A stretch of DNA of 64,000 nucleotides, taken from NCBI GenBank assembly GCA_963787285.1, contig CAWBCM010000013.1:161408-225407 (forward strand), given 5' to 3'. Position 1 is the first letter of the stretch. Each line of letters opens with the position of its first letter. The stretch comes from JAHEJN01 sp963787285. GTDB lineage: Bacteria > Actinomycetota > Acidimicrobiia > Acidimicrobiales > JAHEJN01. The position numbers and the translations under genes are program-made. This document shows, one piece after another, positions 18,125 through 27,735 of the stretch. The notes under the pieces were generated by a model. That model was not told the DNA's origin. It ran no database searches and saw only the letters and a program-made list of their open reading frames with translations.

Positions 18125-18700
18125 TGGCCCTGCGTGAGCGCCCAATGGTCGAGCAGATGGAACGACACGCACTGTGATCGCCCGGCACGAGAATGGAGGG
18201 TGCGCCAGGAATAGGGACGAAGCCCTGGCGAACGAGTCGCCACCGAAACCCAGCACGCCAACGGACCTATCTCGGCGACGACGTAGAAGGACTGGTTGCG
18301 CTGGAGGGTAGGACATCGCCATCCATCGGCTCGTCGGGTCGTCGACCCGAAGGTCTGTACCGCGATGGCGGGCTTGCCAAGTCTGGGCCAGGGGAGCAGC
18401 TGGGTTCCCGAGGCGTGTCGACAGCGGCGTCTGGCGAATCTGTTCGAGCGACGTCGAGTCTGTGTCATGGGCTGCGACGCGGTGAGCGCATGACCGACAG
18501 ACGGGGGACTCTTGGCGTGACTATCGAGCGCCCGAGAGTCCCTTCGAGTGGATCGTCGACCGATCGAAGTGCCGGTTCTGCGCTAGCTGAGAGGCCTCCG
18601 CTCGGTGTTGATATGCGTGGCCGTGCGTGTCGACCTGCGGACCCCGTCGCTGTTCAACCGATGTTGACGAGCTCGATGCCCGCTGGAAGAGTCTCTTGGT
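18125..18700. other. Gene-free stretch with a hairpin
   Basis: No supported gene. An inverted repeat GGGACTCT (18505-18512) / AGAGTCCC (18535-18542), with further pairing inside (GGCG/CGCC), could form a stable hairpin, perhaps the operon terminator. It sits 380 bases past the last stop, so it may instead belong to the acetyltransferase leader. Confidence 0.4.
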
Positions 18701-19276
18701 ATGTCGATCGAGGTTCGGCCGGCGACGGTCTTCGAAGACGTGAAGACCGTTCTCGGACCCAAACGACCCGACGCAAACGTGTGTTGGTGTTTGAGCTATC
18801 GCCTCACGTCGTCGAAAGAGAACCGCGAGCTCCTGGGCCCAGCACGGGGCGAAAGAGTGCAACAGCTGGTGCAGCAAAGCCCTCCGCCTGGAGTGCTCGC
18901 CTATGACGAGGACGAAGTGGTCGGTTGGGCCGCCGTGCATGCCCGAGCGGAGACGAGCTTTGCCCGCAACAGGAAGATTCCACATGTCGACGACCTCGAC
19001 GTCTGGTCGGTGTGGTGTATCCGGGTGCGGCCCGGCCACCGCAGGGAAGGCATTTCACACCACTTGCTCGCCGGGGCGGTCGAGTTTGCTCGCGCGAACG
19101 GTGCGGTCGCGATCGAGGGTTATCCGCTCGACAACAGAGGAGCCAAGATCGACTCGACCATGGCCTACGTCGGCACGATGGCTCTCTTCGAGAAGGCAGG
19201 TTTCGTGAAGGCCACCGACACCGATTCGATACTCAACGGCTTCCCACGCGTCCTCATGCGACTCGACCTTCGCTGA
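18701..19276 (+). CDS. GNAT family N-acetyltransferase
   Basis: 191 residues. The acetyl-CoA-binding motif reads IRVRPGHRREGISHHLLAGA (the R-x-x-G-x-G/A loop with Gly replaced by Ile-Ser). It is preceded by VVGWAAVH and a cysteine-bearing beta-4 strand, VWSVWCI, and followed by a late MALFEKAGFVKA motif. The subgroup with VCWCLSYRLTSSKENRELL near the N-terminus occurs in many soil bacteria and its substrate is unknown. It probably acetylates a small molecule. It is transcribed alone. Confidence 0.85.
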   Translation: MSIEVRPATVFEDVKTVLGPKRPDANVCWCLSYRLTSSKENRELLGPARGERVQQLVQQSPPPGVLAYDEDEVVGWAAVHARAETSFARNRKIPHVDDLDVWSVWCIRVRPGHRREGISHHLLAGAVEFARANGAVAIEGYPLDNRGAKIDSTMAYVGTMALFEKAGFVKATDTDSILNGFPRVLMRLDLR

Positions 19277-19315
19277 CGTTAGGAAGGACACTCCCAGCAG
19301 CCAATCGACCTGCGG

Positions 19316-19852
19316 TCAGCTCGATACAAGTTCATCCATGGTGTTCAGCGAGGACGTGAGACCGGCGGCGGACTGTTCCATGAACGTCTCGGGGTCCTCG
19401 GGATGAGGCAGGTTGACCTGCATGGTCATCTTCGTGAATCCGTCACCGACGGGTTCGAACGTCAGTGTCTGGGCGGTCGGAGGGCCCGTCGGATCTACTT
19501 CGCCCATGACGAACCACTCGTCGGCATCGAGGCGATCTGGTCGGTCGACACCGGTGTAGGTGCCGTGCCAGGCCATCTGTCCGTGTTCGGGGATCACCAT
19601 CTCGTAGTGGTAGCGGCCGCCCTCGACCGGGTCGGACTCGCACACGGTCAGCTCTGAGCCGGTCGGGGCGCCCGACGGGAACCAGACACGAAGGTCGGCA
19701 GGGTCGGTGAACGCTCGGAAGACGCGGTCGGGAGGCGCACCAAAAGTGCGGACACATTGATAGGACAAGCAGTCGTCACTCAGCTCGAACTGAGCCGATC
19801 CGCGTCGGGCGTCGAGTGTCGCGAGGTCGGGTTGCAGGGTGGGGTCAGTCAT
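19316..19852 (-). CDS. SRPBCC (AHSA1-type) domain protein
   Basis: 178 residues. The AHSA1/START-like fold is recognised by the opening strand and helix (CVRTFGAPPDRVFRAFTDPA), then LRVWFPSG, EGGRYHYEMVIPEHGQMAWH and the final ETFMEQSAAGLTSSLNTMDE helix. Such proteins bind hydrophobic ligands in a deep cavity. The gene lies 12 bases after an ArsR gene on the same strand. This pairing is frequent, and in it the ArsR protein usually controls the pair. Ligand unknown. Confidence 0.85.
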   Translation of the reverse strand: MTDPTLQPDLATLDARRGSAQFELSDDCLSYQCVRTFGAPPDRVFRAFTDPADLRVWFPSGAPTGSELTVCESDPVEGGRYHYEMVIPEHGQMAWHGTYTGVDRPDRLDADEWFVMGEVDPTGPPTAQTLTFEPVGDGFTKMTMQVNLPHPEDPETFMEQSAAGLTSSLNTMDELVSS

Positions 19853-19864
19853 GGGTAGGGCTCC

Positions 19865-20197
19865 TTAGGTGGGTGGGGATTCGGGATCGGTCGAGACGAG
19901 TTCGTCCAAGGTGTCGAAGCGGGCCTTCCACACGTCGTCGAAGGAGGCAAACCAGTCGTGGGCTGCCTGCAAACCGACGCCGTCGAGTCGGTAGTGGCGG
20001 TGTCGACCCTCAGCACGAACAGAAACGAGCATCGCGCTTGCAAGAACCTTCAGGTGCTTGGACACCTGCGGCTGGTTGAGCCCCGACGCACGCACGAGTT
20101 CGGACACCGTGGACTCATCCTGTTGGTGCAGCAACTCGAGAAGGCGTCGCCGGTTCGGTTCGCCCACCGCGTCGAGAACAACGTGTGCACCGATCAT
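19865..20197 (-). CDS. ArsR-family transcriptional regulator
   Basis: 110-residue winged-helix repressor. Recognition elements are DAVGEPNRRRLLELLHQQDE, SELVRASGLNQPQVSKHLKV (helix-turn-helix) and the wing SVRAEGRHRHYRLD. There are no cysteine metal-site motifs, so it belongs to the non-metal branch that typically accompanies SRPBCC genes and senses an organic ligand or oxidation. It is likely autoregulated through the palindrome just upstream at 20216. Confidence 0.9.
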   Translation of the reverse strand: MIGAHVVLDAVGEPNRRRLLELLHQQDESTVSELVRASGLNQPQVSKHLKVLASAMLVSVRAEGRHRHYRLDGVGLQAAHDWFASFDDVWKARFDTLDELVSTDPESPPT

Positions 20198-20510
20198 GCC
20201 GAAACCCTATATATGCCTCATGAGGAATGCAACTGTCATCCGCTCAGAGCGCTCTTGTCGGGTCGTTTCTCCTCGCCACACCAAGGGCTCCAACGCCGAC
20301 CCGGTCGATAACACCACTCGACCTCGCAGCCGTCGGTCACGCAGTACGGCACGTACGATCGCGCGGCGCAGCAGTGGCACCCACGCGATAATCACGAGTC
20401 CGACCGCGACGCTCGGCGCTGCACTACTGGCGAATTCGCGCGAGCTCGACGCTGCTGAGGCCGCTCGATAACCACGTGCCCGTTCGCCGTCCTATGCCGT
20501 CCGGGTGCCG
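20198..20510. promoter_or_regulatory. ArsR promoter region with 10-bp palindrome
   Basis: Nineteen bases before the ArsR start lies CCTCATGAGG (20216-20225), a perfect palindrome flanked by AT-rich TATATATG. Its position suggests the ArsR operator over its own promoter. The rest of the 313-bp gap holds no gene I can support. Confidence 0.45.
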
Positions 20511-20744
20511 CTATCTGACTCGGCGCTCATCGATCCATCGCTCGATCTCGGCGGGGTCGAAGCGGATGAACTTCCCCACCTTGATGTAGGGGATGCGTTC
20601 CTCAGCGACCAGTCGACGTACGAAGCGCACGGTTACGCCGAGCCGGGCCGCCGTGCCGGCGACGTCGAATAGCGCGAGTACCTGGCGATCCCTCCGGGCG
20701 CCGTGCTGGTTCGTTCCCCGATTCGATTTGGCGACAACTTCCAT
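20511..20744 (-). CDS. Excisionase-like helix-turn-helix protein
   Basis: 77 residues from the ATG at 20744; the frame stays open to 20921 but that extension has poor composition. The C-terminal 50 residues match the excisionase/HTH_17 family: LFDVAGTAARLGVTVRFVRR, then EERIPYIKVGKFIRFDPAEI, ending ERWIDERRV. Such proteins bend DNA during excision or act as small activators. It is the only Xis candidate in the island, although it lies 8.4 kb from the integrase. A regulatory role is equally possible. Confidence 0.7.
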   Translation of the reverse strand: MEVVAKSNRGTNQHGARRDRQVLALFDVAGTAARLGVTVRFVRRLVAEERIPYIKVGKFIRFDPAEIERWIDERRVR

Positions 20745-21493
20745 GTCCACGGAAGGCGGGCCGAGAGCCTCGGACGCGACAAGGATCTTCGCTGCTTGCG
20801 CCGATCTCTCACGTCCGCGCGAGCACGGAACGACTGCACCAAATTGCGCCCGAATGACCGGCACAGACTTGCTACTTCCGCAAAGGCGGACGTAGCGAGA
20901 CCCCCCATGCCAGGCGCGCACAGCGCAACTGGCAAGTCTGTGCCACTCATTTCAGGGTGATCTGGTGCAGGGTCGGGTGTGGCGAAGGGGTGCTGGCGGG
21001 TTCGGTCGGGGTGGTCATGGCATCGAGGTCGGGTTCCGGAACCGGCGAGGGTAACTCGTTCGTGTGTGTCGCAGTGATCAGAGACCGGTGGGATGGTCTG
21101 TGGCCATGATGTGAGGTGTTTCGGGGTGTTCAGGTTGACGCCGGGGCTCTCAGCGCCGGCCCGAGTGCTGCGGTGGCCGCGTCTGGGTCCGGTCGTGTTG
21201 CTCCTTGTGGGGTCTGGGACTTGATGAGGGAAGGAGCCACATAGCGCCGGACGCGACAGATCGTGTTGGTGCAGGTCTGCACCGGCGACTGCACCGACGG
21301 CGTCAACGGGGCCTTTCGGTCGCCCGTGGTGTCAGCCTGGGCTTCATTCTTACGTGCAGGATCCCATTCACACCGTTCGCCGTCTGACCAGCACTTATAG
21401 GACGCCACGCCACCCGCCGGACGAGCCGGCGGCAGCGTTAACTCTTCGGCTGACCCGCGACGCGCTGAGCGCAGCGCCAGCGGCTCGACCCGT
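20745..21493. other. Gene-free stretch
   Basis: About 750 bases. Open frames on both strands are Arg/Pro/Ser-rich and look unnatural. A minus-strand run near 21380-21150 (SYKCWSDGERCEWDPARKNE) could be a fragment of an old coding region. I see no RNA gene or insertion sequence. Confidence 0.35.
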
Positions 21494-22093
21494 TCAGTTC
21501 GGTGGGGCGAGTGATTCGCCCGTGTGGACGTGCTTCGACACCTTGAGGGTGCCATCGTCGTCGACGATTGTGAGGGTGCTGGTTCCGACCCTGCCGGCCG
21601 ACGGGTAGATGGCGGCAGTGATTCTGTTGTCGAACTCGACCGTGTAGGGGTCGGTTCCTGTCGTGACGTAGTCGCTGAGCAACTCGATGTCCCAGTCGAT
21701 TTCGTCGAGAACCCGGTCGATGTCTCGAGCCTGATCTGCCGGCGAGACCTGACCCTGATCGGAGACAAATCGGTAGTCATCGGTGACGATCGCGAGAAAT
21801 GCCTCGCTGTCACGAGCGTCGTAGGATCGGAGGTACTCGTCGGCGACGACGCGGAGCTCATCGGAGACATCGGTGGCCGACTGGTCTTCGACCGTTGTCG
21901 CAACCGGCTCGGTTGTTGTCGGCGCGGTGATGGCGGTGGTTGGCGTCGTGGCGACCGGTGTTTCCGCAGTTTCTGGACTGTCAGAACTGCATGCTCCCGC
22001 GGCAACGGTGAGAACACCCGCCGCCAGGCCGACGAACACCCGCTGGTTCCACGTCCTCTCGTTCTTGTTGTTGGTCTTTCGGCTGCTGTGCAT
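21494..22093 (-). CDS. NTF2/SnoaL-like lipoprotein
   Basis: 199 residues. The N-terminus has a basic region, a hydrophobic core and a lipobox (VAAGAC, Cys near residue 35), so it is predicted to be lipid-anchored outside the membrane. A Thr/Pro/Ala linker (VATTPTTAITAPTTTEPVAT) leads to a roughly 115-residue domain with the alpha+beta pattern of NTF2-like proteins (ELRVVADEYLRSYDARDSEA, FLAIVTDDYRFVSD). No catalytic residues can be assigned. It lies 80 bases downstream of the SARP regulator on the same strand. Confidence 0.75.
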   Translation of the reverse strand: MHSSRKTNNKNERTWNQRVFVGLAAGVLTVAAGACSSDSPETAETPVATTPTTAITAPTTTEPVATTVEDQSATDVSDELRVVADEYLRSYDARDSEAFLAIVTDDYRFVSDQGQVSPADQARDIDRVLDEIDWDIELLSDYVTTGTDPYTVEFDNRITAAIYPSAGRVGTSTLTIVDDDGTLKVSKHVHTGESLAPPN

Positions 22094-22173
22094 CGCGCTC
22101 TCCTTGTTGAGATTCCGGTTCGATGCACATGGTGATCACTGGTGGTGAGGGACACGTGAGGTTCGGCTGAGGC

Positions 22174-25100
22174 TCACATCGTGCGGGTCGCTTGGGTGTC
22201 GATGTCATGGACCCGGGCGGTGCTGATCACTTGGGCTGCCAGGTCACGCACGGTCGCCACGTCCAGCAACGCGCCGTGCGTGGTCAGCCGCTCGAATTCC
22301 CGATGTCCGACCAGTGCGCTCGCCCGGGCTGAACGCTCCTTGCGGTGGTGTGCCCAGTCCGGTAGCCACAAGAATCCGTGGTGATCCCTGTGTTCCTCGC
22401 TCGCACCGTCCAGCACAACGGCGGAAACGGTGTCACCGGAGGCAGCAGCGAGCTCGGCGGTTGCGCCGAGCACCAGGGCGAGACTCCATGTGTCATTCCA
22501 TCCGATCGAGATCTCGAGCGCCTCGCTCAGTGGCTCGGTCGCGTCCTTTGCCCGATTCATTGCCATGGAGCAGCGGCCGACGTCGCAGAGAGCTTGGGCG
22601 ATGCTTTGGCCAAGGCCTCGTGCGGCGTCGAGTGCCCGGGTCGCGCATGCGTCAGCCTCGTCGATGTCGCCGAGGGCCAGAGCAATGCTCACCATGTCGC
22701 TGAGACCGTGGAGCGCCAGCGCGGGCCGGCCGAGTGCGGTCAGCGCGGCAGTTGACTCGCGGAGCAGTTGGCGCGCGCCCGAGAGGTCACCGCGTCGGTG
22801 GGCGAGCAAACCGCGACACTCGGTGGTCCAGGCCCGGATCTGAGGAAGATGGGTCCCGGTTGTGATCGCGTCGAGTTCGGGAAGCAGTCTGTCGGCCTCG
22901 GCGAACTCGCACAGTGTTACTGCCGCACGGACGTGGTCGATCAACAGCCTGGGGCGGGTGGGATCGTTCTTCGCGACGAGCTCCTCCAGCGCCCGAGCTG
23001 TCAACTGGAGAGCGCCTCGTTCGTCGCCGATCGCGTCGAGATAGGCCGATCTGGCCACCACCGCGAGCGCCATGAGCTCGCGCGAGTTTGCTCTCTGCGC
23101 CTCGGCGGTCATCTGTTCGGCCAGTTCGAGCGCCCGCGGTGGATTTCCCGTGTAGGCATGACGAATGGCCAGCGCTTGTTGAATCTCGGCTCGAGCCAGA
23201 GACGGAGCGGCGTCGCTCAGCTCGAGAATCGATGGGAACCATCTGAGAAACTCGTGGCCCTGGGCCGTGTTCAGCCAATGCAACCTCAGCGCTGCACCGA
23301 GGGCCAAGGCGAGGTCCGGAATGCGGGTTTCGACAGACCACTGGAGGGCCCGCTCGAAATTGGTGGCATCGGCGGCGAGCCGCTCCAATGTCGATCCGTG
23401 ATCGGGTGAGTCGTATCCCGGCTCGGAAGGGCACAGGCTGGCGAAGTGCAGCGCATGGCGTCGACGGAGTGCATCGTCTTCGCCCGATGCGACGAGCAGC
23501 TCGCGAGCGTAGGCGCTCAATGAGACGAGCATTCCGTAGCGGCGCGGTCGCTCCCGGGTGACCGTGAGCAACGATGCGTCCAGGAGGTTGTCCATCAGAT
23601 CTACGACGTCGGCTCGGCTGATCCCCTCACCCGAACAGACGCTTTCGGCCGCTTCCATGTCGAATCCGCCGTCGAACACGGCCAGACGCCGGAACAACGT
23701 CTGGGCATCGACATCGAGAAGTTCGTAGCTCCACTCGATCGTCGCTCGAATCGTCGAGTGGCGCTCCGCGCCGCCGGCGACATTGGACGTGAGCACACCA
23801 AGTCGGTCGTCGAGACGGGCCAACAGCTCCACTGGTGACAGCAAGCGCAGCCGGGATGCAGCCATTTCGATCGCGAGCGGCATCGCATCGAGGCGTCGAC
23901 AAATCGATGCCACCACACGCGGTTCGACATCGTCGACCTCGAACCAAGGGTGAGTTTCGCGGGCCCGCTCGATGAACAATCGCACACAATCCGAATCCAG
24001 CAGTGCGGTCGGGTCGGCCGTTTCGATTTCGAGATCGAGACCAAGCGGTGGGATCGGCCAGACCTGTTCGCCCGGAACACGCAATGACCTTCGACTCGTG
24101 GCCAGAATCGTCAGTCCCGGGCCACTGGCCAGCAGACGGGAGACTATTTCGGCGACAGCCTCTGACAGGTGCTCGCAGTTGTCGACAATCAGCAGCGACC
24201 TGCACGACCCGAGCGCGGCTGCCACCTCTCCGAGCAGCGGGCGTGTCGGATGGGCCGGGACGTCGAACACTTCTGCAATCATTCGGATCACCCCGACGTC
24301 GTCGGCGGTGTCGGCCAACTCAACCGACCAGACACCATCGGGAAACTGATCGATCAGTCGGCGACCGACCTCCATGGCGAGGGATGTCTTGCCCATTCCC
24401 CCGAATCCGGTGACGGTGACCAACCGGTTCGTCGACAGATGAGCCATCACGCTCGCCAGTTCGGTCTCGCGGCCAACGAAGCTCGCAACCCGCTGGGGGA
24501 GATTGCTGGTCGGTCGCTCCGGGCCGGCTGGTACGACGACAGGCAACTCATGGCGAAGGATCTGCGTTTCGAGACGACGCAACGCATCGCCTGGTTCGAT
24601 ACCCAACTCCTCACCCAGCAGCGTTCGGGCCGAGCCGTACGCGCGTAGTGCCTCTGCCTGCTGATCACCGCGGTAAAGCGCCAACATCAGTTGGGCCCAG
24701 AACCGCTCGCGCAGAGGGAACTCAACCGTCAACTGCTGCAGCTCACCGACCAGGTCGCGGTGGCGACCGAGTTCGAGATCGGCATCGATGCGATCCTCGA
24801 GACAGACCAATCGGAGTTCCTCCAGCCGCGCGATCTCACCCTGCGCGAACTCCTCGTACCGGAAATCCTCCAACGCCTCGCCGCGCCACAGCGCCAGTGC
24901 CTCAGCCAGGACGTTCCTCGCCCGAGCGTCCTGGCCCGACGCCAACATCTCCCGACCGTCGGACGCCAACCGCTCGAAAACCGTCGCATCGAGGTCTCCG
25001 GCCGACAGAGCAAGGCGGTAGCCCCGATCGGCTGTCTCGATCACCTCGGCCTGCCGCGCCCCGTCCACCGGCCGCAAAGATTTCCGGAGCTGAGAGACGT

Positions 25101-25293
25101 GGTACCGGAGTGTCTTGACTCCACCATCGGGTGGCTCTTCGCCCCAGAGCGCCTCGCTCAACTCCTCGACCGACACAACGCGGTTCGCGTTCACGATCAG
25201 CACACCAAGGATCAGCCGCGGTAGGCGGGCCGTGACGCGAACGTCGGCATCACCAACGCGAGCAACCAGCGCCCCCAAGAGCCGAAACCTCAT
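22174..25293 (-). CDS. Large SARP-type (AfsR-like) transcriptional regulator
   Basis: 1039 residues. Order of domains: winged-helix DNA-binding domain of the OmpR/SARP type (1-95; SVEELSEALWGEEPPDGGVK), bacterial transcriptional activation domain (about 100-245), NB-ARC/STAND NTPase (about 275-600) with a Walker A of TGFGGMGKTS and a Walker B-like LLIVDNCEHL, then TPR-like helical repeats to the end. AfsR-type proteins activate secondary-metabolite or exporter genes and are switched by nucleotide state and partner binding. The frame is intact over 3.1 kb. Likely targets are unknown; the downstream lipoprotein is a candidate. Confidence 0.92.
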   Translation of the reverse strand: MRFRLLGALVARVGDADVRVTARLPRLILGVLIVNANRVVSVEELSEALWGEEPPDGGVKTLRYHVSQLRKSLRPVDGARQAEVIETADRGYRLALSAGDLDATVFERLASDGREMLASGQDARARNVLAEALALWRGEALEDFRYEEFAQGEIARLEELRLVCLEDRIDADLELGRHRDLVGELQQLTVEFPLRERFWAQLMLALYRGDQQAEALRAYGSARTLLGEELGIEPGDALRRLETQILRHELPVVVPAGPERPTSNLPQRVASFVGRETELASVMAHLSTNRLVTVTGFGGMGKTSLAMEVGRRLIDQFPDGVWSVELADTADDVGVIRMIAEVFDVPAHPTRPLLGEVAAALGSCRSLLIVDNCEHLSEAVAEIVSRLLASGPGLTILATSRRSLRVPGEQVWPIPPLGLDLEIETADPTALLDSDCVRLFIERARETHPWFEVDDVEPRVVASICRRLDAMPLAIEMAASRLRLLSPVELLARLDDRLGVLTSNVAGGAERHSTIRATIEWSYELLDVDAQTLFRRLAVFDGGFDMEAAESVCSGEGISRADVVDLMDNLLDASLLTVTRERPRRYGMLVSLSAYARELLVASGEDDALRRRHALHFASLCPSEPGYDSPDHGSTLERLAADATNFERALQWSVETRIPDLALALGAALRLHWLNTAQGHEFLRWFPSILELSDAAPSLARAEIQQALAIRHAYTGNPPRALELAEQMTAEAQRANSRELMALAVVARSAYLDAIGDERGALQLTARALEELVAKNDPTRPRLLIDHVRAAVTLCEFAEADRLLPELDAITTGTHLPQIRAWTTECRGLLAHRRGDLSGARQLLRESTAALTALGRPALALHGLSDMVSIALALGDIDEADACATRALDAARGLGQSIAQALCDVGRCSMAMNRAKDATEPLSEALEISIGWNDTWSLALVLGATAELAAASGDTVSAVVLDGASEEHRDHHGFLWLPDWAHHRKERSARASALVGHREFERLTTHGALLDVATVRDLAAQVISTARVHDIDTQATRTM

Positions 25294-25713
25294 GGAGCAT
25301 GCTAACCAAGGAGATCTTCGGGCTCTTCGACCGGACCCCTGACTTCAATGCCGGTTCGTCCGAAGCGAACGTCGAAGGCATGTGAGATTCGAGCACACCT
25401 TCGAGATGCTGCGCGCCGAGGGAGTGCGCTTCGTCCTCGCCGCCGCCAGTTGATGGCGGATCCATCCCTACTTTCTCGAAAAAGTAGGGATACCCAGCGG
25501 TAACCAGCGGACATCATCGGTAGACGTTTCACCAGCTCAGAGGACATCAACGGCCCTACCGGCGCCCCGATCCCTAGTCCTTCACTACTTCTTGGTGGGC
25601 ATCGGTCCTCGGTGACCGGCTATCGCGGGGCGACACAAGGCGATGGCGTGCCGCAGGTCGGCCCCGACGACCCGCCACAGCGCAGGTGCCGTCGGAGCCG
25701 GTCGACGAAATGA
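25294..25713. other. Intergenic stretch with gene remnant and repeat B
   Basis: A plus-strand tail ending at 25451 (FEHTFEMLRAEGVRFVLAAA, stop) resembles the last helix and strand of a VOC/glyoxalase protein and is probably a remnant. Repeat B follows at 25461-25511. The remaining 200 bases, up to the permease stop, show nothing further. Confidence 0.4.
25461..25511. repeat. Repeat B: hairpin plus GGTAACCAGCGG tail
   Basis: Fifty-one bases: an inverted repeat ATCCCTACTTT...AAAGTAGGGAT followed by ACCCAGCGGTAACCAGCGGA. It matches 31156-31206 at 47 of 51 positions, with all differences in the loop and inner stem, so the hairpin is preserved. Weaker similarity runs on for about 45 more bases. 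The two copies are in the same orientation and flank the ABC/SARP-cyclase module. Confidence 0.7.
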
Positions 25714-26519
25714 TCAACGCCCTGACGCGGCCTGCTCGTACTTGCGCACTGCGAGCGGAGCGAACACGGCGATGATGATCACCACCCAGCCGAGCGAGTA
25801 GAGCGCGGCGTGCTCGAGCGGCCATGCCGTGGGCTCCGGCGTTCCCTCCGGGATGTTCCCGAAGTGCTCACGGGCCGCCTGGGCCACGGCTGACACCGGG
25901 TTCCACTCGGCGAAGACGCGTAGCGGGGTTGGGAAGTCGTCGGTCGGTACGAAGGTGTTGGCGATGAAGGTCAGCGGGAAGATCACCAGCGACGAGGCGT
26001 TGTTGATCGCTTCCACGCTGCCGACGCTCAGGCCGACGTAGGCCATGATCCACGAGAACGCATACGCGAACAGCAACACCAGTCCGAAGCCCAGCAGCGC
26101 GTTGCCGATCCCGTTGCTGATGCGCCACCCCACTGCGTAGCCTGCGGCAACCATCACGATGGTCGACAGCACGTTGTAGATGACGTCGCTTGCTGTTCGG
26201 CCGAACACGACGGCCGAGCGCGACATGGGCAGCGACCGGAACCGGTCGATGATGCCTTTCTGCATGTCGTCGGCCAGACCGAGGCCGGTGAACGTGGACC
26301 CGAAGGTGAGCATCATGACGAAGGCTCCGCCGATGAGGAACTCCCGGTAGGAGCCGCCCTCGATGTCGATTGCGCTCCCGAAGACATAGGCGAACAGCAG
26401 CACGAAGACGAGCGGCATGATCACCACGGCCACGAGGAGCTCGGGCATGCGCGTGATCTTGATGATGTTGCGACGGGCGACGGTTGCGCCGTCGGTGAGA
26501 GCAAGGTTGATGCGTTCCA

Positions 26520-26520
<1 letters not shown>
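25714..26520 (-). CDS. ABC-2 type permease (DrrB-like)
   Basis: 268 residues with six membrane segments. It keeps ABC-2 landmarks: RNIIKITRMPELLVAVVIMP at the N-terminus, GIIDRFRSLPMSRSAVVFGR in the first cytoplasmic loop, and the late PLTFIANTFVPTDDFPTPLR. It should form the membrane half of an efflux pump for a hydrophobic compound, as DrrB does for daunorubicin. Its ATG overlaps the ATPase stop by one base (TGATG), so expression is coupled. The 3' 287 bases are duplicated at 32114-32400. Confidence 0.88.
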
Positions 26521-27552
<1,032 letters not shown>

Positions 27553-27735
27553 GCGTCGACCGTGCATCACCCCGGTCGAGGCTCGGCGGTCGCCGGGTAG
27601 GAGGGCGGTCGACGTGGCGGCCGACGGGCTCGACCGAGGCTCAACCGGCCCACAACCGACCGGTTCGAGGATCTCGGCATGGCCACGGTTATGGGAAGCT
27701 TGCTGCTCGAGGACGGTGAACGGAGAGGCTCGGCA

